Shown here: positions 1 through 7,766 of the stretch, piece after piece
Layout of the letters: the number at the start of each line of letters is the position of its first letter
How positions within the stretch are numbered: position 1 is the first letter of the stretch
Assembly (NCBI RefSeq): GCF_003576455.2
Contig: NZ_CP032869.1
Coordinates: 6,324,001-6,388,000 of the forward strand
Direction: 5' to 3'
DNA length: 64,000 nucleotides
From: Mucilaginibacter celer
GTDB lineage: Bacteria > Bacteroidota > Bacteroidia > Sphingobacteriales > Sphingobacteriaceae
Program-made: the position numbers and the translations under genes
Notes under the pieces: generated by a model
Database searches by the model: none
The model's input: the letters and a program-made list of their open reading frames with translations, nothing else
What the model was told of the DNA's origin: nothing

Positions 1-95
1 ATTGCGGATTATCGGCGGCTAACCCGGATACCGAGATTAACCAGGTATGGCGGGATATGCACACAGCGGGGCAGCATTCGTTGCTTACGTTTTAG
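1..95 (+). CDS. acyl-CoA dehydrogenase-like protein, C-terminal end (partial)
   Basis: An open frame (codons from base 3) enters from the left edge and stops at TAG 93-95. Its last residues read INQVWRDMHTAGQHSLLTF. The pattern of Trp/Phe-Arg-Asp, a short spacer and then Gln-His resembles the C-terminal helix of acyl-CoA dehydrogenase-fold flavoproteins of the hydroxylase/desulfurisation type. Only about 30 residues are visible, so the family call rests on that motif alone. A palindromic repeat starts immediately after the stop codon. Confidence 0.5.
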   Translation, partial: CGLSAANPDTEINQVWRDMHTAGQHSLLTF

Positions 96-163
96 CCCCC
101 CCGGCCCCCTGAAGGGGTGCTTATATGCGGCTTTCAAAAGCACCCCCTTCAGGGGGCGGGGGC
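95..163. repeat. CCCCCTGAAGGGG-type palindromic repeat (family A)
   Basis: The left arm (about 95-121) and right arm (about 138-163) are near-perfect reverse complements around a 16-base loop. Each arm contains the core CCCCCTTCAGGGGG or its complement followed by a C- or G-rich run. Related single arms occur at 10060-10088 and 23346-23371. It lies between a stop codon and the next promoter, as REP-like elements commonly do. It could also act as a transcription terminator, although there is no T run. Confidence 0.75.
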
Positions 164-200
164 CTTTGTAACAATCCCCACGCTTAACAAAAACATCATA

Positions 201-229
201 TTGCATTTTAATTGCTTTGCTGATATTTG
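201..229 (+). promoter_or_regulatory. putative Bacteroidota promoter for the PafA-like gene
   Basis: TTG at 201-203 is followed 18 bases later by GATATTTG at 222-229. The latter matches the Bacteroidota -7 consensus TAnnTTTG at all but one position. This would start transcription near 236, about 20 bases before the ATG at 255. Confidence 0.35.
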
Positions 230-254
230 GCGCAATAAAAAAATATTTTTCGCG

Positions 255-1937
255 ATGAAGTTTAAACATCTGCTGTTCATTTCCCTCTCCCTGGCCACCG
301 TTTCGGTATCGGCACAAAAAAAGAAAGCGATTACACCGGCTGCCCCGGCATCAGCATCAGTACCACGCCCTAAACTGGTTGTTGGTTTAGTGGTTGACCA
401 AATGCGCTGGGATTACTTATACCGTTATTATGACCGTTATCAATCGGGCGGTTTTAAACGGATGCTAAACGAGGGCTTCACCTGCGAAAACACCAATATC
501 GATTATATCCCAACCGTAACAGCCGCGGGCCATACCTGTATCTACACCGGCTCTATCCCGGCTATCCACGGCATAGTGGGTAATGATTTTATTATCCAGG
601 CTACCGGTAAATCAATGTATTGCACTGATGATAGTACCGTTGTAGCTGTTGGCAGTACTTCAAAAGCAGGGCAGATGTCGCCCCGCAATTTGCTGGTTTC
701 TACTGTTACTGATGAGTTGCGTTTGGCTACCAATTTCCGCTCAAAAGTTATTGGTATTGCGTTGAAAGATCGCGGCGGAATCCTGCCTGCCGGTCACTCG
801 GCCAATGCAGCTTACTGGTTTGATGATGCCAGCGGTAACTGGATCACTAGCACTTATTATATGAACGATTTGCCTGTATGGGTAAAATCGTTCAATGATC
901 AAAAAATTGCCGAAAAATACCTGAAGCAGGATTGGAACCCGCTGTACCCTATCAGTACCTATGTGCAAAGCGCGCCGGATAACAGCGATCGTTATGAAGG
1001 TAAATTTTATGGCGCAGCAACGCCCACCCTGCCTGTTAAAACTTCCGAATTGTACAAAGGCCGTATCGGCATGATCCGTTCAACCCCTTTCGGCAATACC
1101 ATGACGCTGGATTTGGCCAAAGCTGCCGTAGAAGGTGAAAAGCTGGGTAAAAACACCGTAACCGACTTTTTAGCCGTAAGCCTTTCATCAACAGATTATG
1201 TTGGTCACCAGTTTGGCCCTAACTCGGTTGAAGCTGAAGATACTTATTTAAGGCTCGATCAGGATCTGGCCGCGTTTTTTAATTATTTGGACGGAACAGT
1301 AGGTAAAGGCAACTACACCGTATTTTTAAGTGCCGACCATGGTGCTGCCCATAACCCTAACTTTTTAAGAGATCATAAAATACCGGCAGGTGTTTGGGAC
1401 GATAGCCAGGCCGCAAAAGCTATGAATGCGATGATTAGTGATAAATACAAGATCAATAACCTGATCATCAGCATGGATAATTACCAGGTTAATTTTAACA
1501 ACGCCGCCCTGCAAAAATCAGGTGCAAGCGAAGAAGCCATTAAACAGGATTGCATTGCTTACCTGCAAAAACAACCGGGCGTAGCTTACGCTATCGATTT
1601 GCAAAGGGTACAAACTGCCAATATTCCTGATGATTTGCGCAGCATGATCATTAACGGTTATAATGCAGAGCATAGCGGTGCCGTACAGATTATCCTGAAA
1701 CCGGCATGGTACACCGGTCATGGTACTAATGATCGCGGCCCAACCGGCACCACCCACGGCACCTGGAACCCATACGATTCGCACATCCCGTTGGTATTTA
1801 TGGGCTGGGGCATTAAACACGGCAGCCTTACCCGCCAAACCCACATGACGGATATTTCGGCCACTATTGCCTCATTATTGCATATCCAGGCACCTAACGG
1901 TAATGTTGGCAAAACCATCAGCGAAGTTTTAAAATAA
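255..1937 (+). CDS. pafA: PafA-like alkaline phosphatase (type I phosphodiesterase/phosphatase superfamily)
   Basis: This 560-residue protein probably hydrolyses phosphate monoesters in the periplasm. A signal peptide ending in VSVSAQ spans about residues 1-21. The active-site pattern of the PafA group is visible: the first metal ligand in VVDQMRWD, the nucleophile Thr89 in PTVTAAGHT, the Asn of GNDF, the KDRG Lys-x-Arg pair that binds phosphate monoesters, then STDYVGHQ, SADHG and THGTWNPYDSH carrying the remaining zinc ligands. The start at ATG 255 is chosen because a longer frame from 117 would translate the repeat upstream and bury the signal peptide. A terminator hairpin follows at 1978-2013. 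The family is known for phosphate-insensitive activity; the substrate here is inferred. Confidence 0.88.
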   Translation: MKFKHLLFISLSLATVSVSAQKKKAITPAAPASASVPRPKLVVGLVVDQMRWDYLYRYYDRYQSGGFKRMLNEGFTCENTNIDYIPTVTAAGHTCIYTGSIPAIHGIVGNDFIIQATGKSMYCTDDSTVVAVGSTSKAGQMSPRNLLVSTVTDELRLATNFRSKVIGIALKDRGGILPAGHSANAAYWFDDASGNWITSTYYMNDLPVWVKSFNDQKIAEKYLKQDWNPLYPISTYVQSAPDNSDRYEGKFYGAATPTLPVKTSELYKGRIGMIRSTPFGNTMTLDLAKAAVEGEKLGKNTVTDFLAVSLSSTDYVGHQFGPNSVEAEDTYLRLDQDLAAFFNYLDGTVGKGNYTVFLSADHGAAHNPNFLRDHKIPAGVWDDSQAAKAMNAMISDKYKINNLIISMDNYQVNFNNAALQKSGASEEAIKQDCIAYLQKQPGVAYAIDLQRVQTANIPDDLRSMIINGYNAEHSGAVQIILKPAWYTGHGTNDRGPTGTTHGTWNPYDSHIPLVFMGWGIKHGSLTRQTHMTDISATIASLLHIQAPNGNVGKTISEVLK

Positions 1938-1977
1938 TGTTGAAATAATATTGATCCCGGCAGGCCCGGTTTACGTT

Positions 1978-2019
1978 AAAGTCCGAAAGATTCTTTGTAG
2001 TTTTTCGGACTTTATATTT
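1978..2019 (+). terminator. intrinsic terminator after the PafA-like gene
   Basis: An 11-bp perfect stem (AAAGTCCGAAA at 1978-1988 with its complement at 2003-2013) is followed by an AT-rich tail. It lies 40 bases after the upstream stop and 30 bases before the thiE start. Confidence 0.65.
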
Positions 2020-2043
2020 CAGGCCGATTTTTGGATTTTAACA

Positions 2044-2670
2044 ATGAAAAAATACGTTTCTAAATTTCATTACCTCACGCATGATCTCCCTGGCTTTAGC
2101 CACATACAGCAGGTGCAAATGGCCTGCAGCGCCGGCGCCAACTGGATTCAATACCGTTGCCTAACCAAACCCGAAGACGAGCTGGTGGATGAAATAAACG
2201 AAATAGCCGAAATATGTGACGAGTGGGGAGCAACCCTTATCATAGCCAACCACTACGACCTGATTGACCGGGTTGATGCCCAGGGTGTACATATTGACGA
2301 TACCGATGCCGATCTGCCCACCATCCGCAAGGTTATCGGCCAGGATAAAACCCTCGGTGTATCGGCTGCTGATACCGATGAACTATTAAAATTGCAAAGC
2401 ACCGGCGTGGTTGATTATTATGCTTATGGCCCTTTCGCATCTGTTGTAACCGAAGAACCGGACGGCTCCATCCCAATAGGATTTAACGGTTACCGCCAGT
2501 TGGAGAAACTGGGCATTGAAATTCCGGTAATAGCTGTTGGCGGAATTCAATTGGGCGATGTAGAAAATCTGCTTCAAACGGGCGTAGATGGCATAGCCGT
2601 ATCGTCGGCCATAAATCTTGTTGCCGATCCGGCTACGAAGGTTAAAGAGTTTTACAGGAAGCTTTATTAG
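2044..2670 (+). CDS. thiE: thiamine phosphate synthase
   Basis: This 208-residue TIM-barrel enzyme of the ThiE/TenI family joins HMP pyrophosphate and thiazole phosphate to give thiamine monophosphate in the cytoplasm. Typical elements are visible: GANWIQYRCL (pyrimidine pyrophosphate binding strand), LIIANHYDL, GVHIDDTDADLP, LGVSAADTDE, YAYGPFASV and the C-terminal phosphate loops PVIAVGGI and GVDGIAVSSAI. The ATG at 2044 gives the usual family length; a longer in-frame start at 1951 would run through the terminator hairpin. No other thi biosynthesis gene is adjacent, but a thiamine pyrophosphokinase-like protein is encoded 0.6 kb downstream. TenI-like proteins without this activity exist, so identity is likely but not certain. 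Confidence 0.82.
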   Translation: MKKYVSKFHYLTHDLPGFSHIQQVQMACSAGANWIQYRCLTKPEDELVDEINEIAEICDEWGATLIIANHYDLIDRVDAQGVHIDDTDADLPTIRKVIGQDKTLGVSAADTDELLKLQSTGVVDYYAYGPFASVVTEEPDGSIPIGFNGYRQLEKLGIEIPVIAVGGIQLGDVENLLQTGVDGIAVSSAINLVADPATKVKEFYRKLY

Positions 2671-2678
2671 CAGTAGGA

Positions 2679-3092
2679 TTACTTATACATTATTTGCCAA
2701 TTAGTTGCGGTTAATTCATCAAGCGAATATTCCAACCGTTTGAGGTACTTTTTATTCCCGGGCAGATAGCTCATATCCGCGCCGCCTCTTTGGTATTTGG
2801 CTAATGAATCGGTGCTGAAAACATAGATATACAAACTTTTACTTTTGCTTTGTTTAATATATTCAAGCCAGGCATTTTCTCCCGATTTGCTTATCAAAGA
2901 AGTATCACTGGGCGCTATGCTTTCTGAAATATAGTAGGCAATTTCATTGTTGGTACGTTTGGTTGTATCATTACTCACTTCTACCGCAATACGAGCCTGC
3001 GAGTTATTGATAACAGACATCCGATAGTCGGTGTAATCCATAATACAGCCCGTGAGCAGTATGGGCGCAAATAATAAAATCAGCTTCTTCAT
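2679..3092 (-). CDS. hypothetical lipoprotein
   Basis: This 137-residue protein has a clear lipoprotein signal: a short Lys-Lys n-region, a hydrophobic stretch and the lipobox LLTGC with Cys16. No charged residue follows the cysteine immediately, so the destination membrane cannot be read safely. The mature part (VINNSQARIAVEVSND, then NAWLEYIKQSKSKSLYIYVFSTDSL) looks like a small beta-rich domain. I do not recognise the family. It is convergent with thiE, 8 bases apart, and oriented opposite to the thiamine-related gene on its other side, so it is probably unrelated to them. Confidence 0.75.
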   Translation of the reverse strand: MKKLILLFAPILLTGCIMDYTDYRMSVINNSQARIAVEVSNDTTKRTNNEIAYYISESIAPSDTSLISKSGENAWLEYIKQSKSKSLYIYVFSTDSLAKYQRGGADMSYLPGNKKYLKRLEYSLDELTATNWQIMYK

Positions 3093-3245
3093 AGTTTGGT
3101 TTATCTCCTATTAATACATGGTTAATAAAAAGGTGACCGTTATTATTATACTACGGTCATAAAACACCTCTTCTACATCCAATCCCAATAAAAACCCCAT
3201 CTTTATATTTTCATTTAATATTCATCTCATCCATCTACATTAGCA

Positions 3246-3818
3246 ATGTCATCACATCATATAGTACGCGAAAAACAGGAACCTGCTTTACTGGTTTTAA
3301 GTATGGATACTTTTGATGAGGAGATGCTGGGCCAGCTGCTGGAGTGGAGCCCTACTGTTATTTGCACTATTGATACTGCCGAAAAGCTGAACGCGCTTGA
3401 AATAAAGGTTGATTGGATAATAAGTGACAACGATACAGCAGATCTGCAATCGGACGTAAAGCTGGTGCCGGTTGGCGAAGATGGGGCAACTGTATCGGCC
3501 TTAAAATACCTGGTTCAAAACAACTATCCATCGGTAAATGTAGTTGTTGATGATTTTGAACCCGGCAATTTTGAGTTGTATGCCGATAAGATAAACCTGG
3601 TGGTGTTTAAAGGCTCCCAAAAGATCTACCCGGTTAATTCAGGCTTCAGCAAATGGAAACCCGCAAATGAGTTCATTGAATTACTATCTCAGCCCACAAG
3701 TTTAAACACAAGTGGCCTTGAAGCGCTTGGTAGCAACAGGTACAAAACCACGCATGATGGTTTCTTTACCCTGCAGTTTGAACCATCTTTTTTGTTCATT
3801 GCCGAAGATCTGGAGTAG
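3246..3818 (+). CDS. thiamine pyrophosphokinase-like protein, divergent
   Basis: This 190-residue protein has the two-part layout of thiamine pyrophosphokinase. The N-terminal alpha/beta part contains VDWIISDNDT where the family has a GDxDS metal/ATP motif. The C-terminal beta part (about residues 125-190) contains TSGLEALGSNRYKT, like the thiamine-binding TSGL...SN segment of the family. The second acidic motif, normally D-x-x-TD, is replaced by GEDGATVSA, so at least one key aspartate seems to be missing. Either this is a divergent enzyme typical of this lineage or it binds thiamine phosphates without kinase activity. Its position near thiE fits a role in thiamine metabolism. The assignment is from motif reading only. 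Confidence 0.55.
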   Translation: MSSHHIVREKQEPALLVLSMDTFDEEMLGQLLEWSPTVICTIDTAEKLNALEIKVDWIISDNDTADLQSDVKLVPVGEDGATVSALKYLVQNNYPSVNVVVDDFEPGNFELYADKINLVVFKGSQKIYPVNSGFSKWKPANEFIELLSQPTSLNTSGLEALGSNRYKTTHDGFFTLQFEPSFLFIAEDLE

Positions 3819-3968
3819 CTAAACAAGCTGCCGGTACGTATAGTTAATATTGGCGGGCTTTTTGAATAAAAAATAATTAAAAACGCGTTAAACCGTTTAA
3901 ACATTTAATAGTCTATATATTTATATCAGCAAAAAACACCATGCTGATCAGTTAAAAAATCTTTCATC

Positions 3969-5132
3969 ATGAAAAGGACATATAAAAATCTGTTAACAAT
4001 TGCTTTGGGGGGCCTGTTGAGCTTATCCTTAGCATTTAATGCCGATGCACAACGCGGTGGTGGATCTCGTGGCGGTAGCGGTGGTGGAGGCGGCGGAGGT
4101 GGCGGTTCGCGCCCATCCGGAGGCGGTAGTAGTGGCGGAGGTGGTGGAAGTTTTTCCCGTCCTTCGGGTGGAAGTTTTTCACGCCCTGCTCCTTCAATTG
4201 GTGGTGGCCAGGCTATAGCACCCCCATCACGCAGTTACGGCGGCAGCCCACGTGGCAGTTACGGCGGTTCAATAGCCCCGTCATCAGGCCAGTACGGCGG
4301 GCGCGGCAGTTATGGTATCAGGCCTAATGGCTCGGCTGTTGCTCCGCAACGTAGTTATGGCAGCACCGGTCGTACAGTATATGGCGGCATAGGCCGCGGT
4401 GGTTATTCCACTGTCGACAGGCGCGCTTATAACGGCGGTCGCGGTACATTTTACCGTGGCGGTGGTTACGCTTATGGCGGCCGCAGGGTTTACCCGGGTA
4501 CTTACTATGGTGGCCGTTACGGTGGCCGCGGTGGTTATTTTGGTAACCACTATTATTATCCATATCGTAACTACTATTGGTCAAATTACTATCCGCGTTT
4601 AGGTTTTAGCATTGGTTATTTACCTTATGGCTATTATCCTTTCTGGTGGGGCGATTATCAGTATTACTATTCGGATGGTTTGTACTACCGCCAGTACAAT
4701 GATCAATACACCGTGGTTGAGCCACCGGTAGGTGCCGAAATTAAAAGCCTGCCATCTGGTGCCGAATCAATCACCATTAACGGCGAACAGTACTATGAGT
4801 TAAACGGCGTTTACTACCAGCCATATACCAAAGATGACGGAACCACTGTTTACGTAATTGCCGGTAAAGATGGCGAGTTAAATACCGATCAGGGTAATGG
4901 CGGCGCCGACACCATGGATCAGGGCCCGCAAATTGGCGATATTGTAGGCCAGTTGCCTCCCGATTGCAGGAAGATTAAAATAAACGGCGAAAAGCTGTTT
5001 GTATCGCCTGATGGTTTTTACTACCAGGAAACCGAGCAGAATGGCAATAAAGCTTACAAAATTGTAGGCACCCCATCTGATGATCCGGAAGATAACGGTG
5101 GCGATAGCGATCAAAACCCCAATCAGCAGTAA
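3969..5132 (+). CDS. exported Gly/Tyr-rich protein (DUF6515-like)
   Basis: This 387-residue protein has a signal peptide (residues 1-27, ending NADAQ). A low-complexity Gly/Ser/Arg region of about 100 residues with SFSRPSGG and SYGGS repeats follows, then a Tyr-rich stretch (GGRYGGRGGYFGNHYYYPY). The C-terminal half carries two copies of a module of about 60 residues: LPSGAESITINGEQYYELNGVYYQP and, later, a version beginning LPPDCRKIKING and ending GFYYQE. Such modules are seen in exported proteins of this phylum grouped as DUF6515. The role is unknown; a surface or periplasmic structural function is a guess. It ends in an acidic Asp/Asn/Gln tail and is followed by a strong terminator. Confidence 0.7.
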   Translation: MKRTYKNLLTIALGGLLSLSLAFNADAQRGGGSRGGSGGGGGGGGGSRPSGGGSSGGGGGSFSRPSGGSFSRPAPSIGGGQAIAPPSRSYGGSPRGSYGGSIAPSSGQYGGRGSYGIRPNGSAVAPQRSYGSTGRTVYGGIGRGGYSTVDRRAYNGGRGTFYRGGGYAYGGRRVYPGTYYGGRYGGRGGYFGNHYYYPYRNYYWSNYYPRLGFSIGYLPYGYYPFWWGDYQYYYSDGLYYRQYNDQYTVVEPPVGAEIKSLPSGAESITINGEQYYELNGVYYQPYTKDDGTTVYVIAGKDGELNTDQGNGGADTMDQGPQIGDIVGQLPPDCRKIKINGEKLFVSPDGFYYQETEQNGNKAYKIVGTPSDDPEDNGGDSDQNPNQQ

Positions 5133-5159
5133 TTAATAAAAATTCAGCATATATATCAG

Positions 5160-5190
5160 GGCTGCTTCTATAAGGAGGCAGCCTTTTTTA
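5160..5190 (+). terminator. intrinsic terminator
   Basis: A 9-bp stem (GGCTGCTTC at 5160-5168 with GAGGCAGCC at 5175-5183, one G-T wobble) and a 6-base loop are followed by six T residues. It lies 28 bases after the stop of the Gly/Tyr-rich protein gene. Confidence 0.85.
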
Positions 5191-5280
5191 TTTCCGGATA
5201 TTTGACATAGATGGCCGGTACTTCATTATGCTATAAAAGTATTAGTGTGCAAGCCGGCTAATGGCTAATTTTATTGCACC

Positions 5281-6348
5281 ATGAAACACTACGTTTTTCT
5301 GCTATTTATATTGTTTAGCAAGCTTGCATCTGCCCAAAACAACCAGTTAAGGCTTTTTACGGCCGATAACCCGTTACTAAAGTACGTAGGCCGCTTTGAA
5401 ATGACTAACCCGCGGGCTCCCCGCGTGTGGACGGCCGGTGCTTATATGCTGGCCCGCTTTAAAGGCAAACAATGCGAAGTGCTGGTTAACGATGAGGTAA
5501 TGTACGGCAAAAGCCATAATTATTTAGAGATTGTGGTTAACGATAAAAGGCCTTATCGCATTAAAACCACCGGAAAAACAAATGTAATTGCTATTCCGGA
5601 TAGTTTGCTTAATGATGGTGCAAACACCCTGTTAATTTGCAAGGATACCGAAACGCACATTGGTTATATTGAATTTGCGGGCATCCGTTGTGCACAATTG
5701 CTGCCGCTTAAACATCAGTCTAAACATAAAATCGAATACTTTGGCGATTCGATAACCAGCGGCGCAGGCATGGATCTTTCGGCAGTGCCCTGCGATAAGG
5801 GGGAGTGGTACGATCAGCACAATGCTTACATGAGTTACGGCGCCCGAACCTCGCGCAACCTGGATGCTGAATGGCAGCTTACCTCGGTTGCAGGCATAGG
5901 TCTGGTACACAGTTGCTGCGATATGAAGGTGGTGATGCCGCAGGTATATGATAAACTTTACCTCCGTAATGATTCACTGGCCTGGGATTTTAAACGCTAC
6001 CGGCCCGATGTGGTAACCGTATGCCTTGGTCAGAATGACGGTGTACAGGATTCAACCTTGTTTTGCAGTACTTACGTTAAATTTATTGATACCCTCCGCG
6101 CAAAATATCCTGATGCTGACATTGTTTGCCTTACCAGCCCCATGGCTGACGCCAAACTTACAGCCGTGCTGCAGCGTTATCTGACAACCATCACAGCTTA
6201 TGTAAATAATAGGGGCGATAAAAAAGTAAGCCGGTATTTCTTTTCCTGCAGATATTGGAGTGGTTGCGGTACCCACCCCGATCTGGCCGAACATGAATTG
6301 ATTGCTAATGAGCTTACCGCTTATATTAAACGCCTGAAAGGGTGGTAG
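5281..6348 (+). CDS. SGNH-type carbohydrate esterase (CE2-like)
   Basis: This 355-residue exported protein has a signal peptide to about residue 18 (SKLASAQ). The N-terminal part (about 25-140) is a beta-sandwich like the jelly-roll domain of family CE2 esterases. The C-terminal SGNH hydrolase domain has the nucleophile Ser157 in FGDSITSGAG, the block III motif LGQNDG and the catalytic His332 in GCGTHPDLAEH. Conservation of the spaced blocks supports an acetyl-ester hydrolase acting on polysaccharide. CE2 enzymes often lack the usual catalytic Asp and use backbone contacts, which fits THPDLAEH here. The exact sugar substrate cannot be read from sequence. It stands alone after a terminator. 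Confidence 0.75.
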   Translation: MKHYVFLLFILFSKLASAQNNQLRLFTADNPLLKYVGRFEMTNPRAPRVWTAGAYMLARFKGKQCEVLVNDEVMYGKSHNYLEIVVNDKRPYRIKTTGKTNVIAIPDSLLNDGANTLLICKDTETHIGYIEFAGIRCAQLLPLKHQSKHKIEYFGDSITSGAGMDLSAVPCDKGEWYDQHNAYMSYGARTSRNLDAEWQLTSVAGIGLVHSCCDMKVVMPQVYDKLYLRNDSLAWDFKRYRPDVVTVCLGQNDGVQDSTLFCSTYVKFIDTLRAKYPDADIVCLTSPMADAKLTAVLQRYLTTITAYVNNRGDKKVSRYFFSCRYWSGCGTHPDLAEHELIANELTAYIKRLKGW

Positions 6349-6419
6349 GCACAGGCTGTTGATTTGTTATTTACTAATTTTTTTAGGATTTAGCATTTTC
6401 TTTTCTGAATTTTACGTTT

Positions 6420-7700
6420 ATGAACAATCTCCCGCCATTAGCCGAACGTATGCGCCCCAAATCGCTTGATGATTATGTGGGGCAAAAGCATTTGGTGGGG
6501 CCGGGAGCTGTACTGCGTAAAGCCATCGAATCGGGCGCCTTACCCTCCATGATATTCTGGGGGCCGCCTGGGGTTGGTAAAACCACTTTGGCTTATATCA
6601 TTTCTCAATCCTTATTCAGGCCGTTCTTTGCTTTAAGTGCCATTAATTCGGGCGTAAAGGATGTGCGGGAGGTGATTGAAAAAGCATCCCTGATGAAAGC
6701 GCAGGGAGGCACGCTGCCCATTTTGTTTATTGATGAGATCCACCGTTTCTCTAAATCGCAGCAGGATTCATTGCTGGGCGCTGTTGAGCGGGGCATTGTT
6801 ACGCTGATAGGCGCTACCACCGAAAATCCATCCTTCGAGGTAATCTCGGCTTTGCTGTCGCGTGCGCAGGTTTATATTTTGCAGCCGCTGGCCGAGCAGG
6901 ATCTGATCGATCTGCTAAACAAAGCCATGAAGGAAGACGAGGTGCTGCAGCAAAAAAAGATCACCATAAAAGATTATGAAGCCCTGTTGCGCCTCTCGGG
7001 CGGGGATGCCCGCAAGCTGCTCAATATTTTCGAGCTGCTGGTAAATGCTTTTGATAAGCGTGATGTGGTGCTAACTAACGAGGTTGTGCTTGAACATGTA
7101 CAACAAAACATGGCCCTGTATGATAAAACCGGCGAGCAGCATTATGATATCATTTCGGCCTTTATCAAATCTATGCGTGGCTCTGATCCAAACGGGGCGG
7201 TTTACTGGCTGGCGCGGATGATAGTAGGGGGTGAGGATCCGCTGTTTATAGCCCGGAGGATGCTGATCCTTGCATCAGAGGATATCGGCAATGCCAACCC
7301 CAATGCCCTGCTGCTGGCGCAAAGCTGCTTTGAGGCGGTGAATAAAATAGGTATGCCCGAGTCGCAGCTTATTCTGTCGCAAACGGCCATCTATCTCGCT
7401 ACATCGCCAAAAAGTAATTCGGCTACTACAGCCATTGGTGCTGCCATAGCTTTGGTTAAGCAAACCGGCGATCTGCCCGTGCCTTTACATCTGCGCAATG
7501 CCCCAACCAAATTCATGAAAAATATAGGTTACGGTAAAGACTACAAATACGCCCACAGCTACGAAGGTAATTTTACCGATCTTGATTTTTTACCCGATGC
7601 CCTGCGCGGAACAAAAATTTACGAACCCGGTAACAACGCCCGCGAAAACGAATCAAAAGAAAAGTTAAGAAAACTTTGGGGCGACAGGTATAAATACTAA
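6420..7700 (+). CDS. rarA: replication-associated recombination protein RarA (MgsA)
   Basis: This 426-residue AAA+ ATPase is related to the clamp-loader subunits and acts at stalled replication forks. Visible parts are the N-terminal PLAERMRPKSLDDYVGQ box, Walker A GPPGVGKTT (residues 48-56), Walker B ILFIDEIHRF (101-110), sensor 1 GATTENPSFE, an arginine-finger region LLSRAQV, sensor 2 SGGDARKLLN and the C-terminal tetramerisation domain (GSDPNGAVYWLARMI, ASEDIGNANP). Length and order are standard for the family. The gene is monocistronic, starting 71 bases after the esterase. Confidence 0.95.
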   Translation: MNNLPPLAERMRPKSLDDYVGQKHLVGPGAVLRKAIESGALPSMIFWGPPGVGKTTLAYIISQSLFRPFFALSAINSGVKDVREVIEKASLMKAQGGTLPILFIDEIHRFSKSQQDSLLGAVERGIVTLIGATTENPSFEVISALLSRAQVYILQPLAEQDLIDLLNKAMKEDEVLQQKKITIKDYEALLRLSGGDARKLLNIFELLVNAFDKRDVVLTNEVVLEHVQQNMALYDKTGEQHYDIISAFIKSMRGSDPNGAVYWLARMIVGGEDPLFIARRMLILASEDIGNANPNALLLAQSCFEAVNKIGMPESQLILSQTAIYLATSPKSNSATTAIGAAIALVKQTGDLPVPLHLRNAPTKFMKNIGYGKDYKYAHSYEGNFTDLDFLPDALRGTKIYEPGNNARENESKEKLRKLWGDRYKY

Positions 7701-7766
7701 TTTACACCCTGTACTACAAGGCATACTTTAGGTTATATATGCCGCAAACCTTAACCGCTTATATCT

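Noticed and set aside
117..254. N-terminal extension of the PafA-like protein
   Set aside because: It would translate a palindromic repeat and hide a clean signal peptide that starts at 255.
1938..2043. Possible TPP riboswitch before thiE
   Set aside because: The leader is only about 100 bases, is largely taken up by the terminator of the previous gene and shows no TPP consensus pieces that I could find.
4284..4602. Three overlapping small frames in the Gly/Tyr-rich gene
   Set aside because: Low-complexity repeat DNA leaves long open frames in all directions; none has a recognisable signal.
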